DNA of 44,461 nucleotides, taken from NCBI GenBank assembly GCA_044375955.1, contig JBILLS010000014.1:1-44461 (forward strand), written 5' to 3'. The DNA comes from VGCC01 sp044375955. Its GTDB lineage: Bacteria; Actinomycetota; Actinomycetes; S36-B12. The position numbers were made by a program, and so were the translations under genes. Shown one piece after another: positions 7,787-14,860 of this stretch (the first letter of the stretch is position 1; each line of letters opens with the position of its first letter). Under the pieces are notes generated by a model, which saw nothing but the letters and a program-made list of their open reading frames with translations, ran no database searches and was not told the origin of the DNA.

Positions 7787-8344
7787 ATGGGTTCCTGGTC
7801 GGTCTGGCAAATGGCCCGCGTAGTCACATCCCTTTTCGTCCTCATGGTCGCCGCGTACTACCTCGTCGTCGGATTCGACAACATCACGAACCCGACTAAT
7901 CCCAACGCAAGCAACTGGCCCTTCGTCCAAGGTGTCCTGAGTGGTGACGGGGTCCCCGCCGACAGTGGATTCGAGTGGCGCTTCATCGATGCCACGTGGT
8001 TTCAGGCTGCCGCATACATCGGCGTGATGACCGCGGAGACAGTCACCGGAATCCTCCTCCTCGTCGCAGGGATCAAGGGTCTCCGCGCTTCACGTACCTG
8101 CCCACGGTGGGCACATGCACAGAAGTGGACCTACGCCGGCGGAATTCTCGGACTCGCGGTCTTCTTCTTCGGCTTCATGGTGGTGGGCGGAAACTGGTTC
8201 ATCATGTATCTGAATTCGAAGTGGAATGGGCTCGAACCTGCGTTCCAAAACTCGGTCATGACGATGTTGATGCTGGTCCTCGTCACGGGGGTGCTGATCG
8301 GAGGGCATCTGGCAAAGGAGCACGAGGAGTCTCGCTCGACATAG
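7787..8344 (+). CDS. DUF2165-type small integral membrane protein
   Basis: 185 aa with four predicted membrane helices (about residues 9-29, 70-92, 110-135 and 158-178) and an aromatic-rich loop containing WPFVQGVLSGD. The overall pattern matches the DUF2165 family of small inner-membrane proteins, which have no assigned function. The ATG at 7787 follows GGGAGGGAG by 5 bases; the longer open frame upstream lacks a start signal. It lies 71 bases after the SDR gene on the same strand. No catalytic residues can be pointed to. Confidence 0.8.
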   Translation: MGSWSVWQMARVVTSLFVLMVAAYYLVVGFDNITNPTNPNASNWPFVQGVLSGDGVPADSGFEWRFIDATWFQAAAYIGVMTAETVTGILLLVAGIKGLRASRTCPRWAHAQKWTYAGGILGLAVFFFGFMVVGGNWFIMYLNSKWNGLEPAFQNSVMTMLMLVLVTGVLIGGHLAKEHEESRST

Positions 8345-8558
8345 CCAGGGCAGGTGCACTGGCACCCATGGCCCGGCCGAGTGTGATCGCAGGGCGGACC
8401 GACATATAGAAGCGCCTCGTGGCGCCGATCAGCCAGATCCCGAAACTGCCCGCCAGAACGACAACAGTGCCCCGGGCCGGCGTCACTGATTGTCGGAATT
8501 CGCCCACGAGAGGGTGGACCGTTGCCACACTTGGGAGGGAAGTCCGAGAGGAGCGCAC

Positions 8559-10109
8559 GTGATCATCCATCGCAGCCCATTGCCCGACGTCGAGATCCCC
8601 GATGTCACCATCACCGAGTTTGTTCTCCAGGAGGCGGCCCGCGTACCGGATCGTCCGGCCCTCATCGATGGTCCGACCGGACGCACCTACACCTACGCCC
8701 AACTCACCGGCGCCATTTACGCCTTCGCCGGTGGCCTGCAGGCTCGCGGACTCGGGCCCGGCTCGACGATCGCGCTCATGTCTCCCAACATTCCGGAGTT
8801 CGCGATCGTCTTCCACGGGGCGGCCGTCGCCGGAGTCGCAGTGAGCACGATCAACCCCACGTACACCGCTGACGAGGTCGCATTCCAACTCCGTGACTCC
8901 GGAGCATCCCTGCTCATCACAATCGCCATGTTCGCGGACACGGCGGTGGCCGCCGCCTCAGGAACCGGTGTCGACGAGGTGCTGATCATCGGCGAGCCAC
9001 CGGAAGGCTTGGCGTCCTTCACGACCTTGATGGGCACACCGATCGCGCAGGTGCCGATCGATCCCCGGGAACAGATCGTGGTGCTTCCGTACTCCTCTGG
9101 GACCACAGGACTCCCCAAGGGGGTCATGCTCACGCACCGCAACCTGGTGGCGAACCTGGTGCAGGTCAAGGATGCACTCGCGATCACGGACGGTGAAGTG
9201 GTCCTCGCGGTGCTGCCGTTCTTCCACATCTACGGGATGCAGGTCCTCATGAATTTCTTCCTCAGTCGCGGGGCGACGATCGTCACGGTGCCGCGATTCG
9301 ACCTGGAGCAATGTCTTGGCAGCATCCAGGAGCGGGGCATCACCCGACTCTTCGCCGTTCCACCGATCGTCCTCGCCTTGGCCAAACACCCACTGGTCGA
9401 CCAATTCGATCTCTCGAGTCTCAAGCAGGTGTTCTCCGGTGCGGCACCCCTGGGTGCGGACCTCGCCCAAGACGCGGCGGATCGCATCGACTGCGAGGTC
9501 GTGCAGGGATACGGCATGACGGAACTGAGCCCCGTCACCCATTTGACGTTGATGGGCGGCTTCAAGCCCGGGACGTGTGGAGTGACGGTTCCCAACACTG
9601 AGTGCCGCATCGTCGATGTGGAGGAAGGGGCAGACCAGGAGGTCGGAGCCGTCGGCGAACTCTGGGTGCGGGGGCCCCAAGTGATGAAGGGCTACCTGAA
9701 CAACCCTGAGGCGACGGCCCTCACCATCGACTCTGATGGCTGGCTTCACACGGGTGATGTGGGATTCATTGACGCAGACGGTCACCTCACCATCGTCGAT
9801 CGAGTGAAGGAGTTGATCAAGTACAAGGGGTTCCAGGTTGCGCCTGCCGAACTCGAGGCCCTCTTACTCACCCATCCGGCGATCGCAGATGCCGCGGTCA
9901 TCGGTGTTCCCGACGAGGAAGCGGGAGAGCATCCGCGTGGATTCATCGTCCTGAAGCCAGGACAGGAGCTCACGGCCGCAGATATCAGCGCGTTCATAAG
10001 TGGCCATGTCGCCACGTACAAGGTGATCCACGATGTCGTCTTCACCGACAGCATCCCTAAGTCACCCTCGGGCAAGATCCTTCGGAGGCTCCTGCGCGAC
10101 GGGGCCTAG
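8559..10109 (+). CDS. Acyl/aryl-CoA synthetase (4-coumarate-CoA ligase-like)
   Basis: Adenylate-forming enzyme of 516 aa that would activate a carboxylic acid with ATP and join it to CoA. The ANL motifs are all present: the P-loop SSGTTGLPKGVMLTH near 175, the aromatic motif GYGMTE near 317, GWLHTGDVGFID, the hinge region DRVKELIKYKGFQVAPAELE, and the C-terminal catalytic lysine in PKSPSGKILRR near 505. The pattern is closest to plant-type 4-coumarate-CoA ligase homologues, whose bacterial members take medium-chain, fatty or aryl acids. The GTG at 8559 has AGAGGAG 5 bases upstream. There is no pathway neighbour, so the substrate is open. Confidence 0.9.
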   Translation: MIIHRSPLPDVEIPDVTITEFVLQEAARVPDRPALIDGPTGRTYTYAQLTGAIYAFAGGLQARGLGPGSTIALMSPNIPEFAIVFHGAAVAGVAVSTINPTYTADEVAFQLRDSGASLLITIAMFADTAVAAASGTGVDEVLIIGEPPEGLASFTTLMGTPIAQVPIDPREQIVVLPYSSGTTGLPKGVMLTHRNLVANLVQVKDALAITDGEVVLAVLPFFHIYGMQVLMNFFLSRGATIVTVPRFDLEQCLGSIQERGITRLFAVPPIVLALAKHPLVDQFDLSSLKQVFSGAAPLGADLAQDAADRIDCEVVQGYGMTELSPVTHLTLMGGFKPGTCGVTVPNTECRIVDVEEGADQEVGAVGELWVRGPQVMKGYLNNPEATALTIDSDGWLHTGDVGFIDADGHLTIVDRVKELIKYKGFQVAPAELEALLLTHPAIADAAVIGVPDEEAGEHPRGFIVLKPGQELTAADISAFISGHVATYKVIHDVVFTDSIPKSPSGKILRRLLRDGA

Positions 10110-10138
10110 TCGCCCGAGTTGCATGATCGTCGGGTACC

Positions 10139-10159
10139 ACGCATGCTCCTTGCATGCGT
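10139..10159. promoter_or_regulatory. Inverted repeat over the -10 and start codon of the DUF305 gene
   Basis: Two perfect 8-base arms, ACGCATGC (10139-10146) and GCATGCGT (10152-10159), flank a 5-base loop TCCTT. The second arm contains the ATG at 10154, and the first overlaps a possible -10 (CATGCT, 10142-10147) six bases before that ATG. A third GCATG copy lies at 10121-10125. This is a good shape for a repressor operator, or for a hairpin that hides the start codon. Confidence 0.5.
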
Positions 10160-10711
10160 CGATCACTCTCCGTTGTCGCCGTCCTGGTCGCCCTCCTGGG
10201 CCTCACCGCATGCTCGAATCACGCGGCTGCGCCGGATCCCGCGGGCGATGCTTCGGCCGCCGATGCGATGTTCGCGCAGATGATGATCCCGCACCACGAG
10301 CAAGCAGTCGTCATGGCCGATCTCGCCCCGACACGTGCTCAAGACCCCCAGATCCTCGAGCTCGCAACGGAGATCAAGGGCGCGCAACAGCCGGAGATCG
10401 ACCAGATGGCCGCCTGGCTGGAGGAGTGGGGTGTGCCGCGACTTGCGGGTGACGAGGCGATGGCCGCGCATGGCAGCCACGGGATGTCGGGCATGTTGAC
10501 CGACGAGCAACTGGCCGAGCTCGAAGCGAGCTCCGGAACGGACTTCGACCAGCTCTTCGCGCAACTGATGATCGAGCATCACGAGGGTGCAATCGAGATG
10601 GCCAACGCGGTCGTCGATTCATCGGATCCGCGCGTCGCCCAGCTCGCCAAGCAGATCATCAGCACCCAGGAGGGTGAGATCGAACAGCTGCGGCCCCTCG
10701 CGGGTTCCTAG
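10154..10711 (+). CDS. DUF305 lipoprotein, two His-His modules
   Basis: Exported protein of 185 aa. The N-terminus MRRSLSVVAVLVALLGLTAC is a lipoprotein signal with cleavage before C20, so it should sit on the outer face of the membrane. Two DUF305 modules follow, each with an MMIPHHEQ-like motif (H47-H48 and H142-H143), separated by a His/Met-rich stretch (AAHGSHGMSGM, about 104-114). DUF305 proteins are often found with copper or other metal handling genes, and the His pairs and Met-rich stretch would suit metal binding; the metal is inference. Its start codon lies inside a perfect inverted repeat. It ends 4 bases from the convergent xylA. Confidence 0.9.
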   Translation: MRRSLSVVAVLVALLGLTACSNHAAAPDPAGDASAADAMFAQMMIPHHEQAVVMADLAPTRAQDPQILELATEIKGAQQPEIDQMAAWLEEWGVPRLAGDEAMAAHGSHGMSGMLTDEQLAELEASSGTDFDQLFAQLMIEHHEGAIEMANAVVDSSDPRVAQLAKQIISTQEGEIEQLRPLAGS

Positions 10712-10715
10712 CGCT

Positions 10716-11885
10716 TTACCGGGCTCCCATGAGGTGCTCGATGCCCAACTGCGCCAACTGAACGTAGGCGTACCCACGATTGGCGAGCCGATCGGCATCA
10801 GCGGGTGAGAACGTCAGATCATCGATGGTCTCCCCCGCGGCCAGTGTGGGCTGCGCAAGCGAGTGAAGCCCCGACGCCTTCAGTGCCTCGTGGACGCGCG
10901 GATCAGCACGGAATGCTCGGGCGCGCTCGCGGAGCATCAAGTACATGCTCATGTTCGCGCTGGCCGACGCCCAGACACCGGCGATGTCTTCTGTGCGCAT
11001 CGGCTTGTAGTCGAAGTGCTTGGGCCCGTCATAACCGCTGCTCTCAACCAAGTCCACGAGGTAGAAGGCGTTGATGAGGTCGCCGTGGCCGAAGACGAGG
11101 TCCTGGTCGAACTTGATGCCCCGCTGCCCGTTGAGGTCGAGGTGGAACAACTTGCCGCACCACAGAGCCTGGGCGATGCCGTGCACATAGTTCAGGCCGG
11201 CCATCTGCTCGTGGCCAACCTCCGGGTTGAGCCCCACCATGTCCGGGTACTGCAGTTGATCGATGAATGCGATCGCATGGCCCACCGTAGGAAGCAGGAT
11301 GTCCCCGCGCGGCTCATTCGGCTTGGGCTCGATGGCCAGACGGATGTTGTAACCCTGGTCGATGATGTACTGGCAGAGGAGGTCGACTCCCTCCTTGTAG
11401 CGCTGCAGTGCCTCGCGCACGTCCTTGCTGACGTCCATCTCCGAACCCTCGCGCCCACCCCACAGCACGTAGGTCGGAACATCCATCTCGGCGGCGTAGT
11501 CCAGGTTCCGGCGGGTCTTGGCGATCGCCAGGCGACGCACGTCCCGGTCATTCGAGGTGAACGCACCGTCCTTGAAAACCGGGTGCGTGAACAGGTTGGT
11601 GGTCATCATCGATGTGACCATCCCGGTCTTCTCCAGGGCGGACTTCCACTGGTCGAAGATCCGGCGCCGCTCGGCATCGTCGGCCGCGAAGGGCACGAGG
11701 TCATCGTCGTGGAAGGACACACCCCAGGCGCCCCGCTCCGAGAGTCGATCGAGGGTCTCGAAGGGCGACAGGGGCTCACGTGTGGCATCACCGAAGGGGT
11801 CACGCGCCTGCCAGCCCACCGTCCACAGGCCGAACGCGAACTTGTCTTCCTTGGAAGGCTGGAGCGAATCAGCGGGGGTCAACAT
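10716..11885 (-). CDS. xylA: Xylose isomerase
   Basis: Class I (actinobacterial) xylose/glucose isomerase, 389 aa; it converts D-xylose to D-xylulose by a metal-assisted hydride shift. All metal and catalytic positions of the family are visible: H59 and D62 in the FHDDD segment, E186 and K188 in IEPKPNEPRGD, E222 and H225 in NPEVGHEQMAG, D250, D260 and D262 in LFHLDLNGQ and GIKFDQD, and the late HFDYKP aspartate. The ATG at 11885 has AAAGGAC 5 bases upstream; the longer frame runs through tRNA-Tyr and is not coding. No xylB, transporter or regulator is adjacent, so this is a lone isomerase. Confidence 0.98.
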   Translation of the reverse strand: MLTPADSLQPSKEDKFAFGLWTVGWQARDPFGDATREPLSPFETLDRLSERGAWGVSFHDDDLVPFAADDAERRRIFDQWKSALEKTGMVTSMMTTNLFTHPVFKDGAFTSNDRDVRRLAIAKTRRNLDYAAEMDVPTYVLWGGREGSEMDVSKDVREALQRYKEGVDLLCQYIIDQGYNIRLAIEPKPNEPRGDILLPTVGHAIAFIDQLQYPDMVGLNPEVGHEQMAGLNYVHGIAQALWCGKLFHLDLNGQRGIKFDQDLVFGHGDLINAFYLVDLVESSGYDGPKHFDYKPMRTEDIAGVWASASANMSMYLMLRERARAFRADPRVHEALKASGLHSLAQPTLAAGETIDDLTFSPADADRLANRGYAYVQLAQLGIEHLMGAR

Positions 11886-11917
11886 CGAGCGTCCTTTCGA
11901 TCGGCCGCGGCACTGTG

Positions 11918-12000
11918 TGGCAGGTAGTGGATTCGAACCACTGTAGGCGTTAGCCGACGGATTTACAGTCCGCTCCCATTGGACACTCGGGCAACCTGCC
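11918..12000 (-). tRNA. tyrT: tRNA-Tyr (GTA anticodon)
   Basis: An 83-base class II tRNA on the minus strand with a long variable arm. Acceptor GGCAGGT pairs with ACCTGCC, discriminator A; anticodon stem GCGGA/TCCGT with loop CTGTAAA gives GTA; T-loop is TTCGAAT. CCA is not encoded. It lies 32 bases upstream of xylA on the same strand. Confidence 0.97.
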
Positions 12001-12061
12001 ATGCCCACCCGGAGGCGAGCCTGCCGAACAATACAGGTGCTCAGGGATCGCTCCAGCCCCG

Positions 12062-12067
12062 TATCCT
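12062..12067 (+). promoter_or_regulatory. -10 box for a leaderless exported-protein mRNA
   Basis: TATCCT lies six bases (CGGCCC) before the ATG at 12074, with no Shine-Dalgarno sequence between. The TAnnnT form and the six-base spacing match the other leaderless candidates in this window. Confidence 0.6.
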
Positions 12068-12073
12068 CGGCCC

Positions 12074-12718
12074 ATGAGAACTCCACTACGCCTGGTTGCA
12101 GCCCTCGGCACCGCGGCCCTGCTCATCACCGTGGGCACCACCACGGTCACCGCGGACACACAGAAGAAGGTGGCCACGTGGGAGGCCGCGCAGAAGCTCA
12201 CCGGCAGCGATGGGTCCCTCTGGAAGCCCACGGTCACCGCGGGCCTGCCCCTGAAGGGCAAGATCACCGTCGTCGATGGCACGCAGGACGATGGATCACG
12301 CGCGATGGCCGTGCAGGCCCGGTACGCGAAGGGTGCACGGAGCGTCACCGTCCTGGAGAACTACAAGGGAACTTTCTCGGCCTTAGACGCCGAACCGAAC
12401 ATCGCCACGGCACTCGTGGGCAAGCCGAAGATCTCGGTGGGCTCTCCCGATATGCGCTACACGGTGCGCGCCACAGTCACGGCGAACTGTTACAACGTCA
12501 AGCCGGGGCCTGATGGCTCAGTCCCCGCACCGCCCGACGGCTTCCGCTGCTCGCAGCAGGATGTGGCGAAGTTCGGGGGCACCCTCACGGTGACCATGAA
12601 GCCGGGCAGCACCATGACCGCACCCGGGACGACATTCGTAACGATCCAAGTCTCCCCCGGGGTCACCTACAACCAGTTGATCAGCATGGTGCAAGGACTC
12701 GTGCAGATCGGCCCGTGA
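12074..12718 (+). CDS. Exported protein of unknown function
   Basis: 214 aa. I do not recognise a family. A signal peptide is clear (positive MRTPLR start, hydrophobic core to about residue 24, likely cleavage after TVTA at 27). The mature part is Thr/Val/Lys-rich and looks like an all-beta domain. It has only two cysteines (C139 and C159), bracketing a Pro/Gly-rich loop, so one extracytoplasmic disulfide is plausible. It ends 18 bases before yajQ on the same strand, so the two are probably co-transcribed from the -10 at 12062. The leaderless start fits the ATG chosen. Confidence 0.75.
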   Translation: MRTPLRLVAALGTAALLITVGTTTVTADTQKKVATWEAAQKLTGSDGSLWKPTVTAGLPLKGKITVVDGTQDDGSRAMAVQARYAKGARSVTVLENYKGTFSALDAEPNIATALVGKPKISVGSPDMRYTVRATVTANCYNVKPGPDGSVPAPPDGFRCSQQDVAKFGGTLTVTMKPGSTMTAPGTTFVTIQVSPGVTYNQLISMVQGLVQIGP

Positions 12719-12736
12719 ACGAGGAAGGACGGACAA

Positions 12737-13228
12737 GTGGCGGATAGCAGTTTCGACATCGTCTCCAAGGTGGACCACCAGGAGGCCGATAACGCCTTGA
12801 ATCAAGCAGCGAAGGAACTCGCCCAGCGCTTCGACTTCAAGAACACCGGTACCACGATCGAGTGGAAGGGTGAGGAGGTCGTAGAGATCACCTCGGGCAC
12901 AGAGGAGCGTGCTGTTGCCGCCCTCGAGGTGTTCAAGGAGAAGCTGATCAAGCGCAGTATCAGTCTCAAGGCCTTCTCCGCTGGTGACCCCCGCTCCTCG
13001 GGCAAGGAATTCAAGATCAATGGGAAGTTCACCAACGGGATCAGCAGCGAGCAGGCCAAGAAGCTCGCCAAGTTGATTCGTGACGAAGGCCCGAAGAGCG
13101 TCAAGACACAGATCCAGGGTGACGAATTACGCGTCACGAGCAAGAGCCGGGACGACCTTCAGGACACAATCGCCCTGGTGAAAGGCGCCGACCTGGACTT
13201 CGCGGTCCAGTTCGTCAACTACCGCTAG
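12737..13228 (+). CDS. yajQ: YajQ family nucleotide-binding protein (UPF0234)
   Basis: 163 aa, full length for YajQ. Family marks are the N-terminal SSFDIVSKVDHQEADNALNQ, the QRFDFKNTGTTIEW strand, the central LIKRSISLKAFSAGD segment and the C-terminal DLDFAVQFVNYR. The two ferredoxin-like domains of this family bind nucleotides or nucleic acids; in Xanthomonas a homologue is a cyclic di-GMP effector, and whether that holds in actinobacteria is not known. The GTG at 12737 has AGGAAGGA upstream. Actinobacteria often keep this gene near tRNA-Tyr and rpmG. Its 3' end overlaps a convergent gene by 4 bases. Confidence 0.95.
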   Translation: MADSSFDIVSKVDHQEADNALNQAAKELAQRFDFKNTGTTIEWKGEEVVEITSGTEERAVAALEVFKEKLIKRSISLKAFSAGDPRSSGKEFKINGKFTNGISSEQAKKLAKLIRDEGPKSVKTQIQGDELRVTSKSRDDLQDTIALVKGADLDFAVQFVNYR

Positions 13229-13614
13229 GACCTGCTCAACGTCCTGATCTGACTGATGAAGAGGCCAGCGAGTGCCACCCAGACACCGGCCACGAGCACG
13301 TCCGTTGCTGTCAACGACATCAGCGTGGTGACGATCGACGCGACCAACGCGACCGTGACGGCGATCAGCCCGAAGATGGCCCACTGACGCTGCTTGGCTT
13401 CGGTCATGTTCCGGGATCGAGTGCTCCCCTTCCCGGTGAGGGCCTGCCGCAGGCCGACGATCCCGAAGATCACCACCACCGCTCCCAGGACGTACCCGAA
13501 GGTCCCCCAGTCCGCGAACGGCTGCACGACAAATGCGGCGATGACGGTTATGACGACAACAACGACGTAGAACCATCCGAGCTTCTTGTTCTGACTTACG
13601 GTCCATTCGGCCAT
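13225..13614 (-). CDS. Four-helix membrane protein, last gene of the NuoB/C/I-like operon
   Basis: 129 aa, no family recognised. Four hydrophobic segments are seen (about residues 14-33, 38-58, 74-95 and 99-121) around a short basic loop (GKGSTRSRNMTEAKQRQ), with both termini likely cytoplasmic. The ATG at 13614 has a strong GGAGGT site that includes the TAG stop of the upstream ferredoxin gene, so translation of the two is coupled. Being last in an operon of Fe-S electron carriers, it could anchor them at the membrane; that is inference only. It is too short and lacks motifs to be NuoH, NuoA or an antiporter subunit. Confidence 0.8.
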   Translation of the reverse strand: MAEWTVSQNKKLGWFYVVVVVITVIAAFVVQPFADWGTFGYVLGAVVVIFGIVGLRQALTGKGSTRSRNMTEAKQRQWAIFGLIAVTVALVASIVTTLMSLTATDVLVAGVWVALAGLFISQIRTLSRS

Positions 13615-13616
13615 GG

Positions 13617-13931
13617 CTACCTCCAGGACTCGAGGGTATCGGCGTGCTGATGCAAGTTCAGGCGGCTCGCCGCTGAGTAGTCCACATCCGAGCGCCATTC
13701 GAGGGCGTCGAACGGGCACACCTCGATGCAGATCCCGCAGTACATGCAGAGGCCGTAGTCGATGGTGAAGTCATCGAGGACGTTGATGATCCTGGGTCGG
13801 CGCGCTCCGGGCTCCTCGACCTGCTCGGTGTGCGACTCGAGAGTGATGCACCACGTGGGGCACTCGCGGACGCACAGCATGCACGACGTGCAGTCCTCAG
13901 GGATCAGGGCGATGACACCGTGCCGGTTCAT
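13617..13931 (-). CDS. Di-cluster [4Fe-4S] ferredoxin, NuoI-like
   Basis: 104 aa with two complete CxxCxxCxxxCP motifs: C14-C17-C20-C24 and C62-C65-C68-C72, enough for two [4Fe-4S] clusters. The spacing and the DYGLCMYCGICIEVCPFDAL segment resemble NuoI/HycF-type subunits rather than free clostridial ferredoxins. It is only about half the length of the canonical NuoI encoded at 25732-26298. The ATG at 13931 overlaps the stop of the NuoC-like gene (ATGA) and has GGGAG upstream. It may pass electrons to the NuoB-like protein, or serve as a delta-type ferredoxin subunit for the divergent KorAB. Confidence 0.88.
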   Translation of the reverse strand: MNRHGVIALIPEDCTSCMLCVRECPTWCITLESHTEQVEEPGARRPRIINVLDDFTIDYGLCMYCGICIEVCPFDALEWRSDVDYSAASRLNLHQHADTLESWR

Positions 13932-14380
13932 GACTCCCACCCCGGTTGCACACCTGGGGGTCGCGTGCGCCGCCGCGACGGATTGGCGCCCTGACGCCCG
14001 TCATCACCGGGCTCAGCGGCACCCGGCCACGGAGTCTGCACGCGCGCCGCAAGCGGTGTCGACTTGCGCAGTGGGGGGCGCGCATCGTCGTCGTGTCGCA
14101 GCAACGGCGTGCCGTCACCCATCTCGATCCCGAACATCTCCGCGGTCTCCCGCTCGGCCCATGCCGCCGCCGGCTGCAGATCGGCGATACTCGCGAGCGA
14201 CCCCTCCGGGGCAACCCGCGTGAGGTGCCACACGTGCTCCCGTCCGCGCACGTAGTGGGCGATCACGTCAACAGAGTCGGTGCGGTCGATGGCCGTGAGG
14301 AGATCGAGTCGCCACCCGCGCATCGATTCCGCACTCGCCCGCCAATCCTCGGGTGCGATGACCTCAGGGGTGACCTGCAT
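13928..14380 (-). CDS. NuoC-like subunit (30 kDa complex I / HycE N-domain type)
   Basis: 150 aa. The NuoC signature is visible as AAWAERETAEMFGIEMGDG (about 72-90, with E76, R77 and E78), followed by PLLRHDDDARPPLRKSTPLAAR, which matches the C-terminal PLRKDYPL of NuoC and hydrogenase large-subunit N-domains. No NuoD/HycE domain is fused or adjacent. The last 30 residues are Arg/Pro-rich and unlike the family. The ATG at 14380 overlaps the stop of the NuoB-like gene (TGATG). In complex I, NuoC docks against NuoB and NuoI; here it may hold the two Fe-S proteins together. Confidence 0.82.
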   Translation of the reverse strand: MQVTPEVIAPEDWRASAESMRGWRLDLLTAIDRTDSVDVIAHYVRGREHVWHLTRVAPEGSLASIADLQPAAAWAERETAEMFGIEMGDGTPLLRHDDDARPPLRKSTPLAARVQTPWPGAAEPGDDGRQGANPSRRRTRPPGVQPGWES

Positions 14381-14781
14381 CAGCTGACCTCCCGGCGCAG
14401 GGCGGCCACCAGCGCATCCGGTCCGGGAGGACATCCCGGCACGTACCTACTCACCGGGATCACCGTGTCCACCCCGGGGACCACCGTCGGTGCATCCCAG
14501 TACGGGCCGCCACTGGTGGCGCAGGCTCCGAAGGCGACAACGCGCGCGGGACCATGGGTCGATGCGCGCTCCCACGCGCGAACCACTGCGGGCGCCAGGG
14601 CGTGGGTGACCGTCCCCGACACCAGCAGGACCGTCGCATCGGGGACCGGATCCGCGTCGGACTCCGAGTGCAGGGCCCCCGAGCTCACGGCTGCCTCCAC
14701 CTCCAGTGAGCAGCAGGCCAGACCCTGGTTGACCATGTCCACGGCCACCGCCGGATCGTCACGGAGCCGGTACCGAGTCAC
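14380..14781 (-). CDS. NuoB-like / [NiFe]-hydrogenase small-subunit-like protein
   Basis: 133 aa. All four N2-cluster ligands are present: C23 and C24 in QGLACCSLEVEA, C87 in FGACATSGG, and C117 in VPGCPPGPDAL. So a [4Fe-4S] cluster of the N2 type is expected. It is shorter than the canonical NuoB of this window (184 aa). The GTG at 14781 is supported by TACCCT exactly six bases upstream, a leaderless arrangement. It heads an operon with the NuoC-like, NuoI-like and membrane genes and is divergent from korA (79 bases apart). No large subunit is encoded nearby. Confidence 0.85.
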   Translation of the reverse strand: MTRYRLRDDPAVAVDMVNQGLACCSLEVEAAVSSGALHSESDADPVPDATVLLVSGTVTHALAPAVVRAWERASTHGPARVVAFGACATSGGPYWDAPTVVPGVDTVIPVSRYVPGCPPGPDALVAALRREVS

Positions 14782-14787
14782 GTTGGC

Positions 14788-14793
14788 AGGGTA
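14788..14793 (-). promoter_or_regulatory. -10 box of the NuoB/C/I-like operon
   Basis: On the minus strand TACCCT lies six bases (GCCAAC) before the GTG at 14781. The same hexamer, also with a six-base gap to a GTG, occurs before menF. No Shine-Dalgarno sequence is present, so the mRNA is probably leaderless. Confidence 0.6.
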
Positions 14794-14860
14794 CCCGCGA
14801 AGGTGGCTGACGGGCGGCCCGCAACCGGGGCAGAATGAGGTCTCGAGCCCAGGAGGATGC

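Noticed and set aside
10863..11927. A 354-codon open frame on the plus strand
   Set aside because: Antisense to xylA, which has every active-site residue; nothing supports coding on the other strand.
13225..14781. Reading the NuoB/C/I-like operon as part of a [NiFe] hydrogenase
   Set aside because: No large subunit with the CxxC nickel ligands, no maturation genes and no membrane antiporter subunit are present in the window.
13946..14860. A 305-codon N-terminal extension of korA
   Set aside because: It lies antisense to the NuoB-like and NuoC-like genes, and a strong AGGAGG stands directly before the ATG at 14861.
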